A stretch of DNA of 64,000 nucleotides from Acinetobacter halotolerans (lineage in GTDB: Bacteria > Pseudomonadota > Gammaproteobacteria > Pseudomonadales > Moraxellaceae): NCBI RefSeq assembly GCF_004208515.1, contig NZ_SGIM01000009.1:1-64000 (forward strand), written 5' to 3'. The notes under the pieces are model-generated. The model ran no database searches, was not told where the DNA came from, and worked only from the letters and a program-made list of their open reading frames with translations. Below are positions 10,028-18,795 of this stretch, piece by piece. Both the position numbers and the translations under genes were made by a program. The number at the start of each line of letters is the position of its first letter. Within the stretch, counting starts at the first letter, position 1.

Positions 10028-10055
10028 GGTTCTTATACCAGCCATTATGTTAAAT
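10028..10055 (+). other. dif-like XerC/XerD recombination site B
   Basis: The XerC half GGTTCTTATAC is the more degenerate half. The centre is CAGCCA and the XerD half TTATGTTAAAT is identical to E. coli dif. The orientation is XerC to XerD on the plus strand. It separates the ATPase cassette from the HEPN cassette and ends 6 bases from the HEPN gene stop. Confidence 0.7.
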
Positions 10056-10061
10056 AAGCGA

Positions 10062-10505
10062 TTAGAATCCTCTAAATTGATGCAGTTTAGTTGAAAGTTC
10101 TTCATTCAGCTTTATGAAATTCATCAAATATTCTTCAGTAATTCTCTCTTGTCTTCCATCTCTATGCTTAGTTGCGAGCATTTGATTATCTACGTCATCA
10201 ATAACACCAGCTGGAGCTGTAATTTGAAAGCTATGTACTATTCGATTTCTTATATCAACGATATCACTAAAAAGTTGTGCAATAGTTGCATCTGAATTAG
10301 CTGTAATCGTCTGTTCAATATCACCACTAAGGCGACCTGACACTTTGTCTATGAGTTTATGCCATTCATATTGACCAGTCTGATCTCCTCTTAAGATGTT
10401 TTCGATCACAAAGCTATTATTTGAATTAAATACGCAAATAGCCGTTCCTATAAGTTCTCTATACTTTTTTGATGGCAAAGCTTGATGTGTATAACTTTCA
10501 TACAT
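10062..10505 (-). CDS. HEPN-like protein, possible RNase
   Basis: A 147-residue, largely helical, cytosolic protein with no assigned function. The segment DIRNRIVHSF carries R86-x4-H91, the RxxxxH motif that marks the active site of HEPN ribonucleases (toxins and abortive-infection effectors). There is no adjacent MNT nucleotidyltransferase antitoxin, so if it is a toxin its control is unknown. The ATG at 10505 is preceded by AGGACTTCATAAC. The gene fills the small cassette between dif-like sites B and C. The ORF is sound; the HEPN assignment rests on the motif and helical pattern only. Confidence 0.7.
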   Translation of the reverse strand: MYESYTHQALPSKKYRELIGTAICVFNSNNSFVIENILRGDQTGQYEWHKLIDKVSGRLSGDIEQTITANSDATIAQLFSDIVDIRNRIVHSFQITAPAGVIDDVDNQMLATKHRDGRQERITEEYLMNFIKLNEELSTKLHQFRGF

Positions 10506-10545
10506 GTTATGAAGTCCTGAATTTAAGTTTTTAAAGATTTTCTAA

Positions 10546-10573
10546 AATTAACATAATACGCCTTATGCGTAAT
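10546..10573 (-). other. dif-like XerC/XerD recombination site C
   Basis: Read on the minus strand, the XerC half is ATTACGCATAA, the centre GGCGTA and the XerD half TTATGTTAATT. This resembles Acinetobacter plasmid pdif sites closely and is inverted relative to sites A and B. It is the right boundary of the island, 41 bases upstream of the HEPN-like gene's start codon. Confidence 0.8.
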
Positions 10574-10729
10574 TTTTTAACTTTTCCTTTTTATCTCAAT
10601 ATCTTAACGTAAGCCGTTCTAAGGTTCAGCACACTGGAACGGTTTTTCATAATTTTTTCATGTTCCATAAAATAAGTCTCTTAATATGTAAACTTATTTC
10701 AGGATGGGTCAGGTCACGCATTTAATAGA

Positions 10730-10756
10730 AAAAAGCGACTAATAAAGTCGCTTTTT
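10730..10756 (-). terminator. Terminator after the RutR-like regulator gene
   Basis: Arms AAAAAGCGACT and AGTCGCTTTTT with the loop AATAA. On the minus strand it follows the tetR-family gene ending at 10798. The rest of the gap 10506-10797 holds dif-like site C and no evident gene. Confidence 0.8.
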
Positions 10757-10797
10757 AGTGTATTTCAAACGCTAAAATTAAGGCTTGTGAAGAAAAT

Positions 10798-11442
10798 CTA
10801 ACGTGGTAATGCGCCGTACAGCATCAAATGAACTGTGTGTTCAACAGAGCGTTGGTACATACTGCGATTGCGCAAGGTTTTACCCGTCACCATTTCCATT
10901 TGAGTGGAAAAATCAGCATAGTTTTGGGTGATTGCCCAAATATTGATAATAAACAGTTCAGGATCAATTTCTTTAGACAATTTACCTTGTTCTTGCCAAA
11001 TCTGGATCACTTTGGTTTTGCGTTTAAATAGCTTTTTCAAAGGACCTTTTAAGATCGGTAAAATATGCGGTGCACCTTGGATAATCTCCAGTGCAAACAA
11101 ACGCGATGCTTTCGGTTGATCGCGTGAGCTTTCTAGCTTTTGAATTAAATAGTGGGTGAGTGCTTCGGTCGGCTCAAGTTCTGATTCCAGTGTTTGCAAG
11201 GGCGCAAGCCACTTTTGCAACACCGTGGTTAGCACCTCGACGTATAGAGACTCTTTATTTTCATAGTAATAGAAAATATTAGATTTGTGCATACTAGCGA
11301 GTTGTGCAATCTCATCCAAACTAGCGCCACTGAACCCATAGACGGAAAAAACATCTAGGGCAGCATTCAGCAGTTGATTGCGCTTTTGTGTACTTTTTTT
11401 CTGTTCCATCTGCGAGCTTGATTCAAAAAATGTCATTGACAT
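10798..11442 (-). CDS. TetR-family regulator, RutR-like
   Basis: A transcriptional repressor with an N-terminal TetR helix-turn-helix (LDEIAQLASMHKSNIFYYYENKESLY) and a C-terminal domain of the RutR/YcdC type. The matching features include WLAPL, SRLFALEIIQGAP, DPELFIINIWA, TQNYADF and VTGKTLR, all close to E. coli RutR, which binds uracil or thymine. The frame is open to a GTG at 11478. Starts at 11442 or 11409 are both possible, and neither has a strong ribosome binding site. It lies downstream of, and on the same strand as, the sulfonate operon; whether it controls that operon is unknown. Confidence 0.85.
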   Translation of the reverse strand: MSMTFFESSSQMEQKKSTQKRNQLLNAALDVFSVYGFSGASLDEIAQLASMHKSNIFYYYENKESLYVEVLTTVLQKWLAPLQTLESELEPTEALTHYLIQKLESSRDQPKASRLFALEIIQGAPHILPILKGPLKKLFKRKTKVIQIWQEQGKLSKEIDPELFIINIWAITQNYADFSTQMEMVTGKTLRNRSMYQRSVEHTVHLMLYGALPR

Positions 11443-11650
11443 TGTAAGATAAATTGTCGGTTTTGTGCACAAGAACACAGTTTTTTATTAAAAAAAATGT
11501 AGTTCTTAGATTAACGGTAACGATGTGTTTGATAATGATGAATATCTAAAAATTGAATTACATGATTTGTAAATTATTCCTGCTGCATTGAAGGGCAAGC
11601 GCTTCGTATTTTTATGCTTTTAACCACATTTTAAAGTCGATGAGACGGTT

Positions 11651-12451
11651 TCAGGTAGCTAAAACCGCATCTAGGACGTGCTGTTCGAGTTGTGCAAACG
11701 CAATACTTTTTTTACGTGGACGTGGCAGATTGACCTGAAAGTTGTGAGCGATGTGTCCTTGATCGAGTAAAATAATCCGATCGGCAAGTTGGACTGCTTC
11801 ACTAACATCATGCGTGACTAAAATCGCCGTAAAGCCTTGTTCTTTCCACAACTGTTCTATGAGCTTTTGCATTTCCAAACGAGTCAATGCATCTAATGCC
11901 CCTAATGGTTCATCCAGCAACAGAATACGTGGCGTATGGGAGAGGGCACGCGCTAAAGCTGCTCGTTGGCGCTGCCCCCCAGAAAGTTGTGCGGGCCACT
12001 GCATGGCTTTGTCTTTTAAACCGACTTTTGTTAAAAGCGTTTCTGCTAGGTGATGCTGGGTTTTGGTTAAACCTAATTGTACATTTTGTAAAACGTTCTT
12101 CCATGGTAGTAAGCGAGGGTCTTGAAACATCACTCGAATATCAGCACTGGTGATGCCTTCCCGAAAGTTACGTGCAGACTGGAATTTAATTTCACCATAA
12201 CTTGGTTTTTCCAGTTGGGCAATCAGACGCAGTAGCGTGCTTTTGCCGCAACCACTACGCCCTACAATGGCAACAAACTCCCCAGCTTGAATATTCAGAT
12301 CTAAATCTTCTAAAACTTTGACCTCGTCATAAAACTTATAGAGTTGTTCAATCAGAATGTCTGCACCATTTGCGGGAGCGGTTGGCGTTTCTGGCTCAGC
12401 CACAGGCTGGATCAAACTGTCATCAAAAAAATTTAAATTCAAGTTACTCAT
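11651..12451 (-). CDS. ssuB: Aliphatic sulfonate ABC transporter, ATP-binding protein
   Basis: The cytosolic ATPase of a sulfonate importer, about 266 residues. Walker [10 protein letters not shown], the Q-loop [11 protein letters not shown] (typical of SsuB/TauB-type ATPases), the signature LSGGQRQR and Walker B ILLLDEP are all present. The start at 12451 is chosen because AAGGAG lies just before it; the frame is open upstream to 12484. About 35 N-terminal residues rich in Pro, Ala and Glu precede the ATPase domain. It is the last gene of the operon, 13 bases after ssuC. Confidence 0.93.
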   Translation of the reverse strand: MSNLNLNFFDDSLIQPVAEPETPTAPANGADILIEQLYKFYDEVKVLEDLDLNIQAGEFVAIVGRSGCGKSTLLRLIAQLEKPSYGEIKFQSARNFREGITSADIRVMFQDPRLLPWKNVLQNVQLGLTKTQHHLAETLLTKVGLKDKAMQWPAQLSGGQRQRAALARALSHTPRILLLDEPLGALDALTRLEMQKLIEQLWKEQGFTAILVTHDVSEAVQLADRIILLDQGHIAHNFQVNLPRPRKKSIAFAQLEQHVLDAVLAT

Positions 12452-12464
12452 ATTCGTCTCCTTT

Positions 12465-13268
12465 TTATTTTTGATAGCCTGCATGCCAGCGTAATAAATA
12501 GTGTTCTAAAGCTTGTGCCAATACGTCCGCTAATTTGCCCAGCAAGGCGTAGAGTAAAATGCCGACCAATACGATATCAGTTTGTAAAAACTCGCGTGCA
12601 TTCATGGTCATATAGCCGATTCCTGCTTGCGCTGAAATGGTTTCCGCCACGATGAGCAAGACCCAAACCAACCCTAAAGAAAAACGCAGCCCGACCAAAA
12701 TAGAAGGCATTGCGCTGGGTAAAATAATGTCTTTATAGAGTTGCCAACGATTGAGTCCGTAACTTTTACCCATTTCAATCAGTTGAGGATCGATTGAACG
12801 AATGCCATGATAAGTATTGATATACATCGGAAAAAATACACCGACAGCAACCAAAAATAATTTGGCCGTTTCATCGATTCCGAACCATAAAATCACCAAT
12901 GGAATCAGTGCCAGTGCAGGGATGTTACGGATCATCTGTAAGGTGGTATCAAGCAAGGTCGAAGCAATCCTTGATGAACCATTTAACAATCCTAAAATCA
13001 GCCCCAAGCCACCCCCAATCAACAAACCCAACAACGCTCGACCAGCACTAACTTTGACGTGTTGCCAAAGCTCGCCACTGACCAATAAATGCCAAAAAGC
13101 ACTCACGACAGCTGTAGGGGCAGGTAGAACTCGACTTTGTAATAAGCCAGAACTAGAAGCTCCTTGCCAAATCAAAACCAGTAAAATTGGAAACAGCCAA
13201 GGCAATAAACTTTTGCCTATTTTTTGTGTTCCACGTGAAACATCATTGAATAGCGTCTGTACACTCAT
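12465..13268 (-). CDS. ssuC: Aliphatic sulfonate ABC transporter, permease
   Basis: A 267-residue inner-membrane permease with about six hydrophobic helices. It carries the binding-protein-dependent transport EAA-type loop ([30 protein letters not shown]), which contacts SsuB. The ATG overlaps the ssuD stop as ATGA, so the two are translationally coupled, and GGAGAG lies just upstream. It imports alkanesulfonates delivered by the two lipoproteins encoded upstream. Confidence 0.93.
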   Translation of the reverse strand: MSVQTLFNDVSRGTQKIGKSLLPWLFPILLVLIWQGASSSGLLQSRVLPAPTAVVSAFWHLLVSGELWQHVKVSAGRALLGLLIGGGLGLILGLLNGSSRIASTLLDTTLQMIRNIPALALIPLVILWFGIDETAKLFLVAVGVFFPMYINTYHGIRSIDPQLIEMGKSYGLNRWQLYKDIILPSAMPSILVGLRFSLGLVWVLLIVAETISAQAGIGYMTMNAREFLQTDIVLVGILLYALLGKLADVLAQALEHYLLRWHAGYQK

Positions 13269-14440
13269 ACGCTCTCCTTAACCACTTTTCTGGGTTGCTT
13301 GACCTCAGGCACATAGTTATTGGCAATGATTTCACCGAATGGTCCTGTTAAATGCGGCTGTGCCAGTTTCTCTCGGGTTTTAAGCGGCAGTAATGGGAAC
13401 ACCAATTCAGCAAACCGAATTGATTCTTCTAGATGTGGGTAGCCAGAGAAGATAAAGGTATCAATCCCCAAATCAGCATATTCTTGGATACGTGCCGCAA
13501 CGGTTTCAGGATCACCGACTAAGGCGGTTCCTGCGCCACCCCGAACTAGACCAATACCCGCCCAAAGGTTAGGTGAGACTTCAAGCTGATCTTTACGGCC
13601 CCCATGTAGCGCAGCCATGCGTTGTTGCCCAACAGAATCCATTTGTGCAAATTTTTTCTGTGCTGCGGCAATGGTTTCATCATCAAGGTATTGGATCAAT
13701 TCATCCGCAGCAGCCCAAGCCTGTTCATTGTTTTCGCGGACGATGACATGTAAGCGAATACCATAATTCAGCGTACGTCCTTTAGCCGCCGCTTTTGCAC
13801 GTAGGTGTTCGATTTTTTCTTTCACCGCAGCAGGCGGTTCACCCCAAGTCAAATAGGTATCCACTTGCTCAGCGGCAAGCTCAGTTGCCGCGTCTGATGA
13901 GCCACCGAACCATAAAGGTGGATAAGGCTTTTGTACGGGTGGGTAGAGTAGTTTGGCATCATCGACACTGAGACGTTCGCCGTGAAAAGTAAATGATTCA
14001 CCCGTATGCGAGCGAGTGAGAATTTCTCGCCAAATTTTTACATATTCAGAAGCTGTCTGATAACGAGTGCTGTGGTCTTCATACAGACCATCACCTTTTA
14101 GTTCTTGCTCATCTCCGCCCGTAACAAGGTTGAGGAGAATACGACCATTCGACAAACGATCAAAAGTTGCTGCCATGCGTGCAGCAAGTGAAGCTGTGGT
14201 GATCCCTGGACGTAATGCAACGAGGAATTTAAGTTGTTTGGTTGCATCGATTAAGCTTGCCGCCGTAATCCACGGATCTTCACAAGAACGACCCGTAGGA
14301 ATCAAAACACCGGCATAACCTAAATGGTCGACTGTAACGGCAATTTGTTTCATATAAGCATGATCGACCTGACGAGCACCCTTACTGGTACCTAAATAAC
14401 GACTGTCACCGTGAGTGGGGATAAACCAGAAAATATTCAT
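13265..14440 (-). CDS. ssuD: FMNH2-dependent alkanesulfonate monooxygenase
   Basis: A 391-residue cytosolic enzyme of the bacterial luciferase family. It desulfonates alkanesulfonates with FMNH2 and O2, giving an aldehyde and sulfite as sulfur source. The N-terminus [17 protein letters not shown] and the segments GRSCEDPW and [11 protein letters not shown] are typical of SsuD. The ATG at 14440 has AGGAAC upstream; the frame opens at 14488, which would add 16 unlikely residues. The usual partner ssuE (NADPH:FMN reductase) is not in this operon. Confidence 0.95.
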   Translation of the reverse strand: MNIFWFIPTHGDSRYLGTSKGARQVDHAYMKQIAVTVDHLGYAGVLIPTGRSCEDPWITAASLIDATKQLKFLVALRPGITTASLAARMAATFDRLSNGRILLNLVTGGDEQELKGDGLYEDHSTRYQTASEYVKIWREILTRSHTGESFTFHGERLSVDDAKLLYPPVQKPYPPLWFGGSSDAATELAAEQVDTYLTWGEPPAAVKEKIEHLRAKAAAKGRTLNYGIRLHVIVRENNEQAWAAADELIQYLDDETIAAAQKKFAQMDSVGQQRMAALHGGRKDQLEVSPNLWAGIGLVRGGAGTALVGDPETVAARIQEYADLGIDTFIFSGYPHLEESIRFAELVFPLLPLKTREKLAQPHLTGPFGEIIANNYVPEVKQPRKVVKESV

Positions 14441-14472
14441 GTCGATGTTCCTCATGAAAATAAAAGCAATGA

Positions 14473-15459
14473 TTATTGGGCAGACCAAACACTTTGTTGG
14501 ATATCAATCTGCGTAGGAATGAGTTGCGCTTGTTTAAATAAATCGGCGATTTGTTGTTGATGCTGTATGACCTCTGGAAGGAGCGGCTGAACAGGTGAGG
14601 GTTTTGGTCGTTTGTCTAGTACCCGTTGGGCGACTGGTATACTGAGCCCCGTGCTTTTGGCATAAATCTGTAGTGCTTGATCTTGATGTTGCACAATCCA
14701 TTGATCTGCAAGATTGTTGGTCTTGATCAGTTTCTGGACGGAATCAGGATATTTTTGAATGAAGTCAGGATTGCCAATATAAAAAGAATACGTGGTTGGG
14801 AACGCGCGACCATCAACCAACGTTCGGGTGTGACCTTGTATTTCGGCAGTGCCTAAGTAGGGTTCCCAAATCGCCCATGCATCAACCGCTTTTTTATCAA
14901 ATGCGGCACGTGCCTCGGCTGGGGCTAACCAAATGGGTTGAATGTCTTGCCAAGATAAACCTGCTTTTTGCAAAGTTTTGGCTAATAATTCATGCGCACT
15001 TGAGCCTTTCTGTACAGCAACACGTTTACCTCTTAAATCTTGAAGTGAATTAATCGTGTGATCTGCGTGAACTAAAACCGCTTGTGCCGTCGGTGCCACT
15101 ACTTCATAAGCAACATAGCTCAATGGTTTTGCTGCGGCTTGGGCAAAGATCGGTGGCGTGTTTCCAACATAGCCAAAATCGACAGCACCGACTGCGAGGG
15201 CTTCTAACATTTGTGGCCCAGCTGGAAATTCTCGCCACTCAATTTTGGCATTTGGAAATGCTTGTTCAAACAGCTTATGTTGTCTTGCAACCAATAAATT
15301 GAGTGATGATTTTTGAAAGCCAATTGAAAGGGTTTTGACGCTTTGTGTCTCAGTTGATGAAGTGGTTTTTCCAAGCGTTTGTTCTGATTTCTGGCATCCA
15401 ATGAGTGTAAATGTGGTGAAAGCTAAACCAATGACCGAAATTTTAACGAACAACTTCAT
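14473..15459 (-). CDS. ssuA: Sulfonate ABC transporter substrate-binding lipoprotein
   Basis: A 328-residue periplasmic binding protein of the SsuA/TauA family. The signal peptide ends in the lipobox LIGC (Cys22), so it is anchored to a membrane, unlike the soluble E. coli SsuA. The mature part shows the family pattern: [50 protein letters not shown], and a C-terminal DAWAIWEPY. It lies 32 bases upstream of ssuD and 9 bases after a paralogous gene. Confidence 0.9.
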   Translation of the reverse strand: MKLFVKISVIGLAFTTFTLIGCQKSEQTLGKTTSSTETQSVKTLSIGFQKSSLNLLVARQHKLFEQAFPNAKIEWREFPAGPQMLEALAVGAVDFGYVGNTPPIFAQAAAKPLSYVAYEVVAPTAQAVLVHADHTINSLQDLRGKRVAVQKGSSAHELLAKTLQKAGLSWQDIQPIWLAPAEARAAFDKKAVDAWAIWEPYLGTAEIQGHTRTLVDGRAFPTTYSFYIGNPDFIQKYPDSVQKLIKTNNLADQWIVQHQDQALQIYAKSTGLSIPVAQRVLDKRPKPSPVQPLLPEVIQHQQQIADLFKQAQLIPTQIDIQQSVWSAQ

Positions 15460-15468
15460 ACTGAGCCT

Positions 15469-16464
15469 CTATTTTTTAAGTTGGTTTTTTAAGACAGCAT
15501 CTTGAATCACCAATTGCTTTGGAATGAGTTTCTGAGCAAAGAACGCATCGGCAACATACTGCTGTTCTTTGGCGACTTGTGCAGAAATGGGCTGAACGCC
15601 AAATCCCATACGTGAAATAGAGGTTTTTAAAACATCAAACCCCAGTCCAGTCGGTTTTTCTAATAATTTTGCAGCATCGTTAGGATGGTTTTTAACCCAA
15701 TCTGTGGTTTGATTGAGGGTACTGACCAGTGTTTTTAGTGCTTCAGGATGACTCTCCGCAAATTTACGATCTGCTAAATAAAATTGATGGTTATTGACCA
15801 AATGTTCACCGCTTGCAAGCACACGTGCATGAATTTGATGTTGTGCCGCTGCGAAGAAAGGATCCCAAATCACCCAAGCATCAACCGCACCCTTTTCAAA
15901 GGCAGCGCGGGCATCGGAGGGTGGAAGATAGACGGGTTGAATGTCATTTAAGCTGAGTTTATTTGCCTCTAAAAGCTTGAGTAATAGGTAATGCACATTC
16001 GAACCTTTATTGAGTGCAATACGTTTCCCTTTGAGATCTTGTATGGATCGAATAGTCGAGTCTTTTTGCACAATGAGCGCTTCGGCAGTCGGAGCAGGAG
16101 GTTGATTGGCGACATACACCAAGTTTGGATTGGCTGCTTGTGCAAAAATTGGGGGCGCTTCACCTGCTTCACCAAAAACTACACTGCCAACATTGAGACC
16201 TTCTAAAAGCTGGGGACCTGCAGGAAATTCAACCCATTTGACATGAACACCTTGAGCAGCAAGACTTTTTTCTAATTCACCTTTTGCTTTAACAATCGGC
16301 AAGATGCCATATTTTTGAAAGCCGATGCTTAATGTTGTGGTCTGTTGTTTTGTGGTGTCTTGCTGCTCAGTTTCTTTTGCACAACCTGCAATCCCGATCA
16401 CGCTGGCAAGACCTGCTGCTAGAAGAGTGTATGTTGCCCATGAGCGATGAATAGGACTGGTCAT
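15469..16464 (-). CDS. Second sulfonate-type substrate-binding lipoprotein
   Basis: A 331-residue paralogue of the next gene, with the same framework ([65 protein letters not shown]) and its own lipobox IAGC after an N-terminal hydrophobic segment. The start at 16464 is supported by GGGGAGAA; the longer open frame to 16518 is probably not used. It is the first gene of the operon. Two binding proteins feeding one SsuBC pair probably widen the sulfonate range. Confidence 0.9.
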   Translation of the reverse strand: MTSPIHRSWATYTLLAAGLASVIGIAGCAKETEQQDTTKQQTTTLSIGFQKYGILPIVKAKGELEKSLAAQGVHVKWVEFPAGPQLLEGLNVGSVVFGEAGEAPPIFAQAANPNLVYVANQPPAPTAEALIVQKDSTIRSIQDLKGKRIALNKGSNVHYLLLKLLEANKLSLNDIQPVYLPPSDARAAFEKGAVDAWVIWDPFFAAAQHQIHARVLASGEHLVNNHQFYLADRKFAESHPEALKTLVSTLNQTTDWVKNHPNDAAKLLEKPTGLGFDVLKTSISRMGFGVQPISAQVAKEQQYVADAFFAQKLIPKQLVIQDAVLKNQLKK

Positions 16465-16730
16465 GTTGGTGGTTCTCCCCGAAAAATCAAAAAAGACTTC
16501 AATAAGATGAGCAACCAAGCTAAAACTTTTTTTAATGCATAAAAAATAAATAATCGGGCATTACTTATGATGAAAAGTGCAAAAAAGAAGAACGAATAAT
16601 CTTATCTTTAGATGGAATAACAGGAAATCATTTTTAATTTATTAAAATATTGTTTTAATTCATTTTTATTATTTTTGTAGATCAAGTGGATTGATGTTCT
16701 TGTCGTTGTTAAACAGAAATCATGATGAAT
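16465..16730. promoter_or_regulatory. Upstream region of the sulfonate operon
   Basis: An AT-rich gap between argA and the sulfonate operon. It must contain the promoter of the operon, read to the left. No convincing -35/-10 pair or known operator could be assigned by eye, and no small gene was seen. Confidence 0.4.
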
Positions 16731-16765
16731 TGGAGATATCTTTATCAGAAATAAAAATATCTCCA
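16731..16765 (-). terminator. Hairpin after argA
   Basis: Arms TGGAGATAT and ATATCTCCA, with further internal pairing TTTAT/ATAAA, lie a few bases after the argA stop. No T tract follows on the minus strand, so it may be a weak or processed terminator. Confidence 0.45.
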
Positions 16766-16771
16766 GTTTCA

Positions 16772-18127
16772 TTAGGCCAGTACTTTTTTAAACACCAGCG
16801 AGTTACGTTGGTAGTTATATAGGGCTTGGCGCGCATTGGGTAAATCATCAATATGAGCGGGTACAAAGCCATGTTCTAAAAACCAGTGCGCTGTTCGTGT
16901 CGTGAGTACGAATAGCTGTTGAATCCCTTGTTGTTTGGCTTTGTTTTCTAAGAATTGCAGAATTTGACTGCCACGATTGGATTTGCGGTAGCTAGAATCA
17001 ACCGCAACGCAGGCAATTTCAGCTGAACGCGTTTCATTTTCTGCCGATGAAATCGGGTAGAGTGCTGCACATGCCAAGATCATTCCATCGCGTTCAATTA
17101 CTGCAAATTGCTCGATTTCACTTTCAAGCAGTTCGCGAGAGCGATAAACCAAAATTCCTTCTTGCTCAAGCGGGCGAAGTAAATTAATTAAGCCACCGAC
17201 ATCGTTGATATTGGCAATACGCACTTCTTCATAATGTGCATCGGTGATCATGGTTCCTATGCCATCACGGGTAAAAAGTTCCTCAATCAACGCGCCATCG
17301 TAGGTATAAGAAATCAAATGCACGCGATGTACGCCAGACAAAGAGGCTTGCTGTGCTTGTTTGAGATGTAAGGCAAATTCTGGATAGTGTGCTTGATATT
17401 GTTGAATATAAGATTCAAGCTGGCGAGGGCTTAACTCACGTAATAATTGTTGCTTTTCATTCATCAGGCCTTGTTTTTCACCCAAGAAAATCAGCTTATC
17501 CGCATTTAAGGCAGTCGCCGTTTTGGTTGCTACCTCTTCCGCCAATAAGTTGAAAACTTCACCTGTGGTTGAGTAACCCGTAGGTCCCAATAATACGATA
17601 TTGTGGTTGTCCAAATGCCGCTGAATCGCATCGGTATCGATTGAACGAACTTCACCTGTCAATTGGAAGTCAACGCCATCACGAATACCGTAGGGCTTGG
17701 CCGTGACAAAATTACCTGATACGACATCAATGCGAGCGCCGTACATTGGCGAGTTTGCCAACCCCATAGAAAGAAGTGCTTCAATTTCTAAACGGATAGA
17801 GCCCACTGCGTTCATCACAGCGGGTAATGATTCACGTGTGGTTATGCGACGATTTTGATGAAAAGGTGTTTCAATTTCTCTTTCACCCAGATTCTGATTG
17901 ATTTGCGGGCGTGCACCATAGACCAAAATCAGGCGAATACCGAGAGAGTGTAAGAGTGCGATATCATGAATGATATGTTGGAAATTTTGGTGTTGGACTG
18001 CTTCACCACTAAACATCAGCACAAAGGTTTTATGGCGATGCGCATTGATGTATGGTGCAGAATGGCGAAACCAATGTACATAATCTTGTGTTGTACTTTG
18101 TGAAGTTTCAGTGATTTGATTCGCCAT
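16772..18127 (-). CDS. argA: N-acetylglutamate synthase
   Basis: The first enzyme of arginine synthesis, transferring acetyl from acetyl-CoA to glutamate. The 451 residues hold an N-terminal amino-acid kinase domain (FVLMFSGEAVQ, ILVYGARPQIN), which binds arginine for feedback inhibition in this family, and a C-terminal GNAT acetyltransferase domain (CVAVDSSYRKSNRGSQILQFLENKAK). The length matches the classical ArgA. No signal peptide. It is monocistronic, with an ATG at 18127 and no ARG-box that could be named by eye. Confidence 0.96.
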   Translation of the reverse strand: MANQITETSQSTTQDYVHWFRHSAPYINAHRHKTFVLMFSGEAVQHQNFQHIIHDIALLHSLGIRLILVYGARPQINQNLGEREIETPFHQNRRITTRESLPAVMNAVGSIRLEIEALLSMGLANSPMYGARIDVVSGNFVTAKPYGIRDGVDFQLTGEVRSIDTDAIQRHLDNHNIVLLGPTGYSTTGEVFNLLAEEVATKTATALNADKLIFLGEKQGLMNEKQQLLRELSPRQLESYIQQYQAHYPEFALHLKQAQQASLSGVHRVHLISYTYDGALIEELFTRDGIGTMITDAHYEEVRIANINDVGGLINLLRPLEQEGILVYRSRELLESEIEQFAVIERDGMILACAALYPISSAENETRSAEIACVAVDSSYRKSNRGSQILQFLENKAKQQGIQQLFVLTTRTAHWFLEHGFVPAHIDDLPNARQALYNYQRNSLVFKKVLA

Positions 18128-18238
18128 GTCGATCTCAGATATACATCAATGAATCTGATTCTAACTAAAAAAACCAAAAGATAAACCGATTCCTAAAACA
18201 ACAGTTCAATTTTCTTTGGTTTAACAAGCGTAAAGCGT

Positions 18239-18619
18239 CTAGAAAGCCATAATACGCACAATGCTATTATCATTTGAGTTAACTAAGATGTAATCATTAT
18301 TGATTTTGTACCATTGTTGATCACGCCCAGGCTTAGGTAGATTATTGTCTTTATAATCAATCTTATAACCATTTCCTCGATAATGTTGAGGCATGACGTA
18401 ACCTGCTTGCCAGCGATGTTGTTTTAATCGCTCTACACCACGTTCTTCACGCATACGACGTTCACGCATACGATTATCATTATCCGGACGTTCAAAATTT
18501 CGACCATGTTTATTACCACGTGAATCATCATCACGATCAAATCGTGGACCTGCAAAACTGCCCATGCTGCTAAACAGGGTGGTTGAACTTAAGATTAAGA
18601 TAATGAAAAATTTTTTCAT
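18239..18619 (-). CDS. RcnB family periplasmic protein
   Basis: A 126-residue exported protein. The signal peptide is MKKFFIILILSSTTLFSSMGSFA, with probable cleavage after it. A charged Arg/Asp/Asn-rich linker (residues 25-65) follows, then the C-terminal RcnB domain with YKIDYKDNNLPKPGRDQQWYKINNDYILVNSNDNSI. RcnB in E. coli acts in nickel/cobalt homeostasis with the RcnA exporter. No rcnA or metal transporter lies nearby, so only the family is claimed. Confidence 0.8.
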   Translation of the reverse strand: MKKFFIILILSSTTLFSSMGSFAGPRFDRDDDSRGNKHGRNFERPDNDNRMRERRMREERGVERLKQHRWQAGYVMPQHYRGNGYKIDYKDNNLPKPGRDQQWYKINNDYILVNSNDNSIVRIMAF

Positions 18620-18795
18620 GATGCACCTAATATCGGATGTCTCTCATGTGAAAACTGTACCTTAAAAATGCAGAGAAACTGTGAAGATCGATTCAGTATT
18701 CCATTAATAATATGGAGCATCTCTCCTCGTTTCGATCATAAAGGCAAGTTTAAGGTCAGTTTGCAATGTTGTTTTGAATTGTTCTGATCAAGTTG

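Larger units (their letters stand above)
8429..10573. mobile_element. Candidate Xer-dif module island (ATPase and HEPN genes)
   Basis: Three dif-like sites at 8429-8456, 10028-10055 and 10546-10573 bound two cassettes. The first holds the DUF4143 ATPase gene and the second the HEPN-like gene. Sites A and B point the same way; B and C are inverted. Plasmids of Acinetobacter carry pdif modules of this form, with single genes or toxin-antitoxin pairs between Xer sites. No transposase or integrase is present, as expected when the host XerC/XerD act in trans. That the island moved this way is inferred; the sites themselves are read directly. Confidence 0.7.
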
